Part shown: positions 29,265 to 40,100 of the stretch, one piece after another
How the letters are laid out: every line of letters starts with the position of its first letter
Numbering within the stretch: position 1 is the stretch's first letter
Source of the DNA: Haemonchus contortus
Taxonomy: Eukaryota > Nematoda > Chromadorea > Rhabditida > Trichostrongylidae
Assembly (NCBI GenBank): GCA_000469685.2
Contig: LS997562.1
Coordinates: 7,747,007 to 7,811,006 of the forward strand
Reading direction: 5' to 3'
DNA length: 64,000 bases
Made by a program: the position numbers and the translations under genes
The notes under the pieces: generated by a model
The model's database searches: none
What the model was told of the DNA's origin: nothing
Seen by the model: only the letters and a program-made list of their open reading frames with translations

Positions 29265-32200
29265 ATGTTGGTAGGTTCTCTTAGTCGGGGAGCCGTTATA
29301 TGCTGTAGTCTGGAAAGATTTCGATCAAAGCTCTGTTTTGAAGAAAGATTGTTCTGTTTCCTTTTATTCTGTCATTTCATTAGAGAAAAAAGCAGAACCC
29401 AGAAGTGCTCAGTTCAGGTGTCACTCATATTCGTTCTATTCTCCGTTTCCAATTCCATTCAAAGGGAGCTCACAGCAGGTATGTTTCCTAGACAGTCGGG
29501 CCACAAAGGTAAAGGGCATGTTTCTCAGAGCTTGCAATGCTGCCTAATTATGTTTTGAACTACTAGCTCCATTTCTGAGTACAGAATTCGAGAAACCCTT
29601 TCGTTCTGTTCCATCAATTTTGAAAAAATAACTATCAATCATCTCCCTTGGTGCAATATTAGTGGGAGTGGTGCAATATTTTGGATATGGTAATCAGTTC
29701 GTCTATGAACAGAGGAGAGGATAGGTTCCATGAGAATGGAGGGCTCGAAGGCCTCAAGTTCAAGATGGAGAGCATGAAAGACGCGCAATATTCTATTCTA
29801 TTAATGAGAAGTCTAACAAGCATTTGAAAGACTTCATTCCATTTTTCATTTACGTTGCCGTTCCGTTTCGTTTCTGTTTTCATGCAGATTCGTTTCTTAA
29901 ATGATTATGATGCTTCTTTCGGGGCCAAAAAGTTTCGAAGATTAAGTTTGTTCGCCGATCAAGCTCGTTCAAGCTTACGTAGGCTTGTACTGGGCTTATT
30001 CTGATGAAATATACTTATCTGCATAATGCCATCGATTTCCACGGGTTCCACCCAGAACTACAAGGTTGACTGAGCCCGTCTGTGCCCAATATTGTAACCT
30101 AGGGAACCTACCCATGAAACAAGTCAGTGCTCTTATAAACCCAGAGAAGTCCAAACTAATTCACCTACCGTGGTGAATGGGAAGTACAGGTTCAGCACTG
30201 GCGATCGTGGTAAAATTGCCCATGTAAGAAGTACACATCGTAAAATCGTTGTCATGGGGAATCCCATATCGTTTGTGGAAGTTACGACTTGGCAGCCTCT
30301 TCAACTCACCTGCACTTTGGAGACTGAGCAACAAAGCCCGACACACCACGGGAATCTTTGTCGTTGCTTCAGAACGATAAGCAAGTGCAATTGTACGCAC
30401 ACCTTTACGGCTCTCACGAAACCACCGAAATCTTGTCGAGTAATCCGTCTAGGTTGGGCAATCGCAAACTACTCCTTGAATTCGCAAACCAGCCGAATTG
30501 AGCCATCGGTCGATTTGCGTCCTTTGGACCTCACCAAATTGAAAAATCTACAAATCTACGCAATCGCTCGATATATGAGCAGATGTGGTTCACAAATTTC
30601 TGTTGAACACATTAATCTGATTTTGAGAAGTCATTTTTATCAATGATTTGAAAATCAAAGTTGTAATTGTAGAGCTGACAGAGCGACGCAGTATTCCATC
30701 AGCAAAGAGGCTTCATAGAAGAAGTCTCATAGAATTCACTAACTCTCCTAGAATTATGCAATCATTCTGATCTTACCGTTCTTTCAGAAGCGTTCGCTGC
30801 TCAGCCGATACCAATGCATGCTCAAGAATTGACTGGAGAGGCTTTAGTGGAATATGTTAATGAGAAACAGTCGTATTTCGAGGTCTGTTCTTTTCCATAT
30901 TAGATCAAACTTCCACACAGACTTGGTACTTGCCTACTAGTTGAAGTTCTTGTGAAAGGGAAGTGAAATCTCAATAGTTATAACAGCTTGAGGCTCTTCC
31001 TGGACCTCCATAGAGAAAAATTCCCATTCAAAAGTGGGGAAGGTTATCCTGGTATGTTGGGCGCCAGGCGTGAGTTGAACTGCATGGGGACTGCTTGACC
31101 ATGCTCGGCATGAACACATAACTGCTTCTTCCTTCTCCTACTACTGGAATGTTGCTGAGTAAAATCGATCACCACAGTGTCAACTACCTGTAACGATTAC
31201 CTGTAACGAAATCTGAGTGGTGAGCTTTGTCTTGAGGTGGTTCCTGAGTTAGACAAGCTTTTCCTAAGTGTGAGACAGCATGGGTGCATGGGTCAGCAAA
31301 GGGGGCAACCCTTTATTTGGAGTCATAATGGCGAACCAAGTGAAAAGGAGAGCGGATACCTCGGAAAACGTCCCTGAAAGGGTGCTGGCAGCGTCGGCTG
31401 AACGTTAGCCACCTCACATGGCTTACGGATGGGGCAAATTCAGCTTAACCTCTTTCTCACCCTTTTCTATTGATGCAATTTTCCTGGGCCTAACACCTCT
31501 ATAAAAAGTACCTCAAGCACATAGTCATACTATTGGAACATTTCTTCACCAAGAAAAATTAGCTCATGACATATGGAACCCTTGGTAAACGTCTCAAAAG
31601 GTGATCTTGAATATGCGTGGGACATGAACCTCTTTCATTTGATGAACAGTGATCTTCAAATTCATAGAAGACTATCATTGACATGCAAATCTGAATGATG
31701 GCACATCCGTTTTTCACTTAGGAGCTGCTCTGAACTTTGTTCCAATTCGAATAACATTTAGGCCGAATACTATCCGGAAGTTGCCGAAAAGCGTCTTGGT
31801 AGTTTAATGAAAATGGAATACCTCCGATCACCCCCTGGCGAATATCTAGCAATGATGCTAGAAGAGTCAAATGCAAAGGAAGAAATTCCAGAGAGGTGAT
31901 TAAAAGACATTGTGATTAGGGAAAGAGAATAGTGACAGTCAACGTTACAGTTGGTAATTGATCCTTGCTATTATGAAATTATTAAGACAGAAAAATCTGA
32001 CGTTCTCCCATTTGTAAGGAAACAGAGATTCTGAGTTTTATCCAACAAATCTTGGAGTGTTTATGTTGAGGAATGTTATTTTTCCGAAACTCTGGCTATA
32101 TTTAATATTTTTTGTTCAGTTTCGATGCGCGCGAGAAATGGAAGAACTGCACCTCCATCGGCTACATTCGGGATCAATCAAATTGCGGTATGATCACAGT

Positions 32201-35200
32201 AATAAGTTGCCTTTACAAAAATACAAAAAAACCTTTACCTCAAATCAAACGGCACCTATTCAGAATCACATAGGTTACAAAATTTGTTGAGACCTCGTGG
32301 GTGACTTCCAAAGGTGGTGCGCGCTCCCCTCCTACGTCGCATAGTCAAAAGGTACGAGCTGACTGGGCTCAACAAACCTGTGATGGGACACCTTGCGGTT
32401 CTTCTCTCTAACTGATCTGCGTCAGAATTTAACATATATGCTGGCTATAATATTATTCCTGGTAATGCGAAGCTATCGTTACCCTACCCTACCCTAACTT
32501 CCCTCACACCTTCCCACAGCGATGGCCCAGATACACTTTTTCCCTTCTATTCTTGGATATGATGTTAACAAGTGAACATGCAAAGTCACTGGCTATTTCA
32601 CTTTATCCAAGCAGCACAGTATGAGGTGGACAAGAACCCTCGATTTTAGCCCTGACCATCGCTCGCGCAACGAAGAGCTGCCCCTTATATGAGTTTGTAT
32701 TCTGACAACACTGAAAAGCAAATCAAATTGGTCACGAGTATGTTTTTGCAACCCTCAAAACCGCTCGGCACTCGTCACCATCGGGGCGACAACGTGGCGT
32801 AGGTGCCTGAAGATTCAAGTTGCATCTGTACTTCCTACTTCTTCCTTCTTCGAGGATATACATTGAATAGAGCCACGCTTTGGATCCGCGTCCCTTTCCA
32901 GAATCTACATATATAATAATAGTAATCCTGTAGATGCAGTTGAGGAAATTTGCTGGTAACCGAAAACAGAGAATTGCCATACTTGGGGGTTTATCAGAGG
33001 TGTACATACGGTTTTGGTCTATGCCCAAACATTTGGAAAACAATTCAGGTTCGTGTTGGGCGGTGTCAGCTGCGGAAACCATGTCCGACCGTCTTTGCAT
33101 CCACACATATGGTAAGAGAAAGGTCAGTTGAAAATGTGTCAGCATTCTTGAAGGTCGAAAAATTATGTGCCATCAGTTACATAGATGAGTTCGCGATGAA
33201 GTACATTCGCGATTCGTCCTGGTAGAATCCTCTAACAGACCTCGAGCAAAACTAAGTCGGCAGAGCCTAAACTATGGAAGTGTAACGCGGAATTCTTTGT
33301 TCTAAGGTAGGGGTTAGGTGCAGGGCGCAGGACGGCATATGCTACGATTGTTCGTTGGTTTGAGGACCATTTTTCTCAAAACCCTAGACTAGGCATTAGG
33401 CCAGGCTCGACAACTCGACTCCAGCAAAATATAAGCAACAACGGTGCTTAGAGCTAGTCACCCCAATCTGCATTCGAACATGATATAGATGCTACTTCTA
33501 ATCAACACGATTACAGACAATACTTTCGGACACCGATATTCTTTCATGCTGTGGAACATATTGTGGATACGGGTGAGTTACCCATGCCTTTGATCACCAC
33601 TGCAGAGTATTGATGAACTGACTGAACTAAACAGTTGATATGGTGCATTGAGTATTTCGGTTCTTTGGCAGGTGTGAAGGAGGCTACGCCATTCGAGCAT
33701 GGGGATTTGCTAGAGATAGCGGTGTGTGTAGTGGTGGACGATACGAGACAACGGTGGGTGAAGTTGATGTTTAATAATATCAGGGACGGAAAAAAGGAAA
33801 TAGGTAATACATTTGTTCTCTGATACGAGGCTGTAACCGCGGAGTTTGCACGCCGTCTCTTTCTAATGTTCGAACTGATATTTACAGGAGGATTTTGGAA
33901 CATGGGAAATATTCAGGATAACTGCAAACCCTACGTATTCTACCCATGTGGATGGCACTCTGGTCACAAATACTATGGCGAATGTCCATACGATCATACA
34001 TTCGCGACACCAGCGTGCAAGCAATACTGCCAATATGGATACGGAAAGCGCTATAAAGATGACAAATTCTTCGGTTGGTATGAAACTAAATTCGAACCAT
34101 GAAATTCTAATTCTTATCAAACACACCGTGAAATTATGTACTAAACAAGTTACTTCAGTACAAAAAACATAATCCATACCTACCTACTAAGGCATCATTG
34201 TGAAACTAACTTCTTGTGATATTTATCAGTTTACATTTTCAGTGAAAGGTGCGTTTATACTTCCACAGAATGAACGTGTCATACAAAGTCAAATTATGAA
34301 AAGAGGACCGGTACAAGCAGCATTTATCGTCTATGACGATTTTAGCTACTACAGAAAGGGTGTCTATGTGGTGAGCAGATATTTGTTATGCTATATGCAT
34401 TGGGCTGCTATAGAGTACTAGATGCTCTCTCCAGCTAACAGTGCACCTCGAGCTGCAGCACGAATACATCGACCCTAAAAGGTGTGACTTGCGGTTAGCT
34501 TGACTTGGTCATTGATTATGTACTTTTTTCAATCGCAGCCCCAACTCTCTAAGCTGTCTATGAATTCAAGTGGCCTTTCCGGCACGTGCATATGTAGCAT
34601 ATCACTTATTACATCCGTTTCCAAGAATAAAGTGAAGGCATGAGAAGGGACTGTGAGAGTAATGAATATCTCGTTGAAAAACGGTTTTTTCCACTATTAA
34701 GAGTGGGGAAGATACGGTGAGAGTAGTGATTAATCTGCTAAAAATCGGTCTTTCCTATTCGTAGGACTAGGGTGACTGCAACCCGCTGAGAGGAGAGCTG
34801 TTGGAGATGAGCACGTGAGGAGAGACTTCTAGCTCAATCGACCCAGCAAACCTCTAGGCTTAGCAGTGTGGTATTGTGTTTATTACTCAAAATGGTTGAT
34901 CTTTTTCTTTTCTCAGCACACGGCCGGTAAAGCACGAGGAGCACACGCTGTGAAAGTTATTGGATGGGGAGTTCAAAACGGCACCAAGTACTGGACAGTT
35001 GCTAATTCATGGAATACTTATTGGGGAGAAGAAGGTGTGTGAAGTTCTTGCTGTCAAAAATATATATTTTCCGAGGAAAAAGTTGTGACGTTGGCTTTCA
35101 CTCTGAAATTTTTTTCCTGGCTGTGCAGCTTGAAGTGTTATACTGAATTTTATGGGCATCAGTGTACTCGAGCGCACAGTTCATAATAATTTTGAGTTAT

Positions 35201-36010
35201 CCTTTTTAAGTTCAGAAGCAGAAGTGTCAGCGGGTGCGTCTCGGTAGAAATTCAGCAGAATCCCTGAATCTAAGGTCCCCTAAAAGTAGTGAAAATAGGG
35301 AGTTGTATGAGATCATCATGGCGAATGTCATCATGCTTATCATGATGGAAGATAAAATTATCATGATGGAAGGGGCCTTTGGACGAGAGTTTAGATGTTG
35401 CAATTGCATAATTAGCCAGTTAAGTTCAGCTAGAAATGCCCAGAATCGCCGTCCACCATCACAATGGTACAGCCTCTACAACGCCACTGTAACTCGTACA
35501 TTCCTGGGTGTGAGCGTCGACGCATCCGGTCTTCGAGCACTTATTGCACCCTCTACATAGGCCGCTTTTTACTCGACAGCTCATCATAACACTGTCGTAT
35601 TGAGATGATAAAGTTACTTTCCGATTGGAGATCTGGTAAACCATATTTTTGTGAGCTGTACCTTTAAGTTGGATCCGTGTCGACTGATAAGGGATCAGAG
35701 TAGAGCAAAACTAAGAATTTAAGGCAGGCGAGAAAGGGATTGCTTAATAGTGAAATTTCACTTTTTTCCCGTAAAGTGGACGCATTACATCATTTCACGC
35801 AGTACGATGTTCATGTGAATAAACCTGACCATGCTGATGGAATCCCTAATTTATATAACGTTATTGAAAGACTGCTAAAGAAGTGATTACAGTGGAAATT
35901 CCTCATGCTTATCAGACCTTTTTTAAGGTTACTTCCGCATACTACGTGGTGTGAACCATTGCGAATTCGAATCAGAAATGATTGCCGGAGATTTCAAGCA
36001 CGATATCTAG
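29265..36010 (+). CDS. CB4: cathepsin B-like cysteine protease, complete, with altered hemoglobinase motif and C-terminal extension
   Basis: Exons: 29265-29270, 29418-29478, 30788-30882, 31762-31895, 32120-32187, 33049-33122, 33517-33572, 33672-33753, 33917-34073, 34243-34370, 34917-35034, 35928-36010. Total 1062 nt (353 aa), in frame. Cys124 ([10 protein letters not shown]), His297 ([11 protein letters not shown]) and Asn317 are present. The conserved NTDWGE after the catalytic Asn is NTYWGE, replacing the motif Asp with Tyr. The normal stop after GDF is lost (AAG), adding KHDI before TAG. The occluding loop is YPCGWH. Exon 10 has the [15 protein letters not shown] form shared with CB5 and CB6, unlike CB1-CB3. 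The 3' half is duplicated in the pseudogene at 48518-51134. It is likely expressed, though its activity may differ. Confidence 0.9.
35210..35663. mobile_element. MITE, family A, flanked by TTAA, in CB4 intron 11
   Basis: Flanked by TTAA at 35206-35209 and 35664-35667. The right end gtgagctgtacct matches the family end gtgaactgtgcct, and the left end is eroded. It contains a short cluster of atcatgatgg/atcatgcttatcatg repeats. It is noncoding. The duplicated copy lies at about 50333-50790. Confidence 0.7.
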
Positions 36011-36035
36011 TGATATCAATTGTTCTATTTTGCGA

Positions 36036-36041
36036 AATGAA
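36036..36041 (+). terminator. Candidate polyadenylation signal of CB4 (AATGAA)
   Basis: AATGAA lies 26 bp after the TAG stop, at the position homologous to those of CB3, CB5 and CB6. Confidence 0.4.
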
Positions 36042-36331
36042 GCATTTGAATACTGATAAGTAATGCAAAGATACTGACCATATTCGATAGAATTGTGTTA
36101 TCGAATCTGTTACACCTATGTACATTCTGTCAGCTTCGACAGTTAGTTGAGAGTTGTTCAGTGTGAAATTGCTACAAAAGAGCTCCATGCGGATTAGTTC
36201 GAAATCTGAAAAGATTCTCTGCTTTTTCAATCTCTGTCCAAATCCTGCGGGTGCTTCTGAATCTGGCCTGCGAAAAAGATCTCATTGGAATGCGATTTGA
36301 GGCATTGTCTACAGAATCCCAGAAGCAAATT
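36042..36331. other. CB4-CB5 intergenic DNA
   Basis: Noncoding. It is shared with about 51135-51440 in the other duplication copy. Confidence 0.5.
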
Positions 36332-36344
36332 GGGGGGGGGGGGG
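36332..36344. repeat. Poly-G run (13 G)
   Basis: An uninterrupted G run abuts the 3' side of SINE copy 3 (the SINE reads on the minus strand, so this is a C tract there). The duplicated copy has 14 G at 51440-51453. Confidence 0.85.
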
Positions 36345-36349
36345 CTGAT

Positions 36350-36603
36350 CAGTTGCGATGAGGGATGCGCCCCAAGCGCGACTCCCATTCAAAATCGTAG
36401 TGGCTGTTTGGAAGCTTTGTAGCATATACAATGAGCTGCAGTGGGCACCCGAAATACAAGTCATGGCTTCTAGTCTCCCAGACGAGTATGGAACCTGTTA
36501 ACTGATTTCGTGGGGAGGTGGAAGGCTTAGTTGGCCCGGGCAAGAATCTGGATTCGAACAAACATGGTAGTGCGTCATTTCCCACTACACCTCCTCGGTT
36601 CCC
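36350..36603 (-). mobile_element. tRNA-derived SINE copy 3
   Basis: The minus-strand head ggaggtgtagtgggaaat is box A-like, and tgttcgaatcca is a good box B. The 3' body contains gggagtcgcgcttggggcgc, homologous to the other copies. The paralogous insertion at 51470-51724 shows it predates the duplication. Confidence 0.7.
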
Positions 36604-37089
36604 GGAAAAGCACTTTGCAACATATTCATCGTATTGTTTAGCAATAGACTGATATAGCGCAAGGTCGCTAAGGTCAAGTTAGTTCTATTTTTGAAAATCG
36701 CTCATGATGAAGAGTTGAATCGTGGTTGGCCCTCACGAATTTGCGGAAATAGACTCTCTCCAGCATTACACAGATTGAAAGAAAGGAGAAATATCGCCGC
36801 TGTCATATAAAAATGCCGCCCATTCGTTGGATACTGTGAGTGAAGTTATCAATGATTATGACGCAAAAATGAAAAAGCCATTCCCAAATTCATCACGGTC
36901 TGTATCGCAGCTGCTATCAATCGCTTTATTTGAAAATTTGGTTGAGCTTTGTGCATAGGGATCTAAAGCTAGATTTATTTTTGCAGACTTTTTGCTGTCT
37001 TAAATATTTCCCCACCATCCCTGTAATTACTTTCGCCCTTTGGATTATGACATAGTGCGAGTTTAACATTTTTACTGTGACAGGGCTTC
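36604..37089. other. Upstream region of CB5
   Basis: Noncoding, and conserved with 51725-52236 and partly with 60010-60280. All three lie upstream of array genes, so this is a shared promoter-distal segment. Confidence 0.6.
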
Positions 37090-37118
37090 TGATAATGTCA
37101 TTCTGATTCTGGTGATAA
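37090..37118 (+). promoter_or_regulatory. Paired GATA-factor sites of CB5
   Basis: TGATAA at 37090-37095 and again at 37113-37118, the latter 87 bp before the ATG at 37200. The following block caccgcaatttccacgatta is conserved upstream of CB6 and CB7. Confidence 0.6.
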
Positions 37119-37199
37119 GGCACCGCAATTTCCACGATTATACTAACATTTCTTATTCAGCTAGTTCACCTAGATTCTTTATCAGATTGAACGCGGCTA

Positions 37200-40100
37200 A
37201 TGTTGGTGAGTAACCCGTTTTTCATTGTTCAATTAAGTCATTTAATGGGTCGCTCTATGGATTAGACTAGAAAAAGTCGGGAAATATTGCAATCACTCTT
37301 TTGGTCCTGATAGATCTGGAGTTACTGCCAGACTTGAAACTGCTCAACTAACTTAAAAAATATTCCACACCCCCGCTGAGAACGATTCTTTTCTTTTAAA
37401 TTTGAGGAAAAAGTTGACATAATAAGATGGTATTTCAGGTCTCACTCATATTCATCACATTCTTCGTCTCCAATTCGCTTCAAAGAGAGCTCACAGTAGG
37501 TGCGTTGCCTTTGGAAGCATTTTCAACTCTGAGCACAGGAATTGAAATGAATAGCAGCAGAGGTACACGGTTTCTTAGCAGCTACACGATTTCTGTGCAG
37601 TTGTAAGTTATAAAGTTGCTTCTTTGTCTCTGGACTCCATCATGCTATTCCAAAAGTGGCGCAACTTTCAAGAGTTAACTGAAATATATTTCGCTGGTAA
37701 CTATCGAATGAGATTATCGTCTACCTGCTCTCAAAGAGAAGTAGTGAAAAGATGATTTATTATTCTAAAATAAAACCAAAAATGTTCACCTTTTACGTTG
37801 CAGAAGGGATGTGTTTCCAACATAAAAATCAGTTTAGCAGTGAACAGAATTCATGAAATACCTCCAATACAAGTTTCGATACGGAAGTGCGGGAACAATT
37901 TCATAAGCACAGACAATTGGATGGGGAACGGCAATTATAAGGAATTTAATTCGGCAGCCTCCTCCCCAAGTCATCTGCATTTTAGAAATCTGACTGAGCA
38001 ACAGAACACGACATACATAGCTTGGAAACCTGTGCCATTGCACAGGAATGATGAGCTGCGTACACCCTGTACTTAATCGCTAGAGTTGAACATCTATATA
38101 CAACGGAAAGATCACCTTTATAGCCAATTTCGAAACCATAAATCACCGGTTCAGATACGATGACATAATATTTTGGCTGTGGCAAGGCCACATAGATGAA
38201 GTCTCGCGAAATTCACTGACTCTTCCGAAAATAAGCATCTATTTTGATTTTACCACTCTTCCAGAAGAGTTCGCGGCTCAACCGATACCAAAGTATGCAC
38301 AAGAGTTGACTGGAAAAGCGTTAGAGGAATATGTCAACAAGAAACAGTCGTTTTTTAAGGTCTGCTTTTCTGTGATACTTGATAGCCAATTAGTTTTTTC
38401 CCAGATAGGCAAATAATACAACTCAGGGTTTATCTAAAAATGAAGCGAGAAACAAGTACCTTCCCCTGAAGGACCACTTCCTCTATTGGATTTATATGAA
38501 GGAGGTACATGGTGCTTAGTTTGAACCGTTGGGTGCTCATTTACACCTGAAAACTTTCCTCAGTGTGAAACAGCACGCAGAATGTCTATATCAGCGAAGA
38601 GCTTATTCGCGATTTCAAAGCTCTGGTGGTGGATCGTGTAAATTGCAGATCTCAGGGGAGCTGGTCGAAAACGTCTGTGAACTAAAGCATCATAGCTTAA
38701 TGATTAGCCAGTCCTGTAACATCGTCGCCTATCGAAGCTTCAGCATTCCCTTGCAGGAAATCTCTACTCACTCTTCCACATTGAATGAAGTAACTTTCAC
38801 TAGACTCTAAAAAACACATCTAAAATCGAGCATTGCTTGTCGTCTAAATAGTAATAGAGAAACAAAACCTTCTCATATAGGACAACCTGGTTTTCGCTTG
38901 GAAGCCACCCTTAACTCCGTCCTACTTTGAAAAATATTCAGGCTAAATATTCGGAAGTTGCCGAAAAGCGCCTGAATAATTTGATGAAAATGGAGTTCCT
39001 GCATGCACCCCCTGGAGAATACCTAACAATGATGCCAGAAGAGTTGGATACAAATCAAGCACTTCCAGAAAGGTGACAATTGCTATTATTAGTCTTATTG
39101 GATAATATCAATGAGAAATATTTGCCCTTTCCTTCAAAACTAGGTGATAGATAGTCAGAATTAAAAGAAGCCAAGGAAGCCACCTGAAAAGAGTTCAAAC
39201 ATGAGCACGTGATTACTAGGAGCTCTGAACTGCTAGTTTTCGTAAGATACCGAGGTGGGGAATCAGCGACTCGTAGTCGCGATGCAATCTTACCTGTCGA
39301 CTCAGAGAACGTGGACGAAAACTCGTAGCAAGGAAAAGTGACCTAGCACTAATTATTTTCATAATTACAACTGTAAAATATATTTTAAGTCCTAATAAGG
39401 TCTCTGGCTTCAATCGATCCTGTCTGAGGGATGCGCCCTGCATTCGGCTTCCGCTACTCGCAGTGGCGTACTGAATCGTAGTGGCCAGCCGATGTACAAG
39501 CTAATGTTTTATCTTCTCAGACGAGTCTAATATCAAATAACCGACCCCAAATTGATAGAGGCTCGGAGGACCTCAGCGGATATCGATGCGGGATCGGAAC
39601 TTGTGACCGATCATGTGAAATAGCGCGCTACTTTCACCTACACCATCGCCGCCCCTTTATTATATTTATTGCAGATTAATACTTTATGCACATTCTTTGT
39701 ATTTAGCCTTCACACGGTGAGGAGAACGTCCGTTGCGCGTGTCCTTTGGAAGTAGGTCATCCCGCCCACTTCGCGCGCGGCGCATTCCTCTGAGGTTCCG
39801 AGATGACATTACAGTACCACCAAGTATCAGTGGAGCGAATGATTTGCATTTGGTAGTGTTATCTTCTCTTTCAGCTGAATGCCTGGACCAAGCGCAATTC
39901 ATATGCCCCGCTGTAAACTGCGACGTTTGTCAAAGATCGCGGGCTGACCCACCGCGTGCGGCGGCTGCGGCGTGACCTAGTTTCGACGGACATGCGCAAC
40001 GAAGCGCACCCACACGGTGGAATATGGAATAGCTGTAACGCTTACAAAGTATGACGAAACTATCTCCCTATCAAGCCTGAAAGCTCCGCGTTAAAGACTA

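Noticed and set aside
30170..30646. 158-codon open frame in CB4 intron 2
   Set aside because: It lies in an intron and corresponds to noncoding intron sequence in CB5 and CB6 (around 37900-38000 and 53090-53200), where the frame is not conserved.
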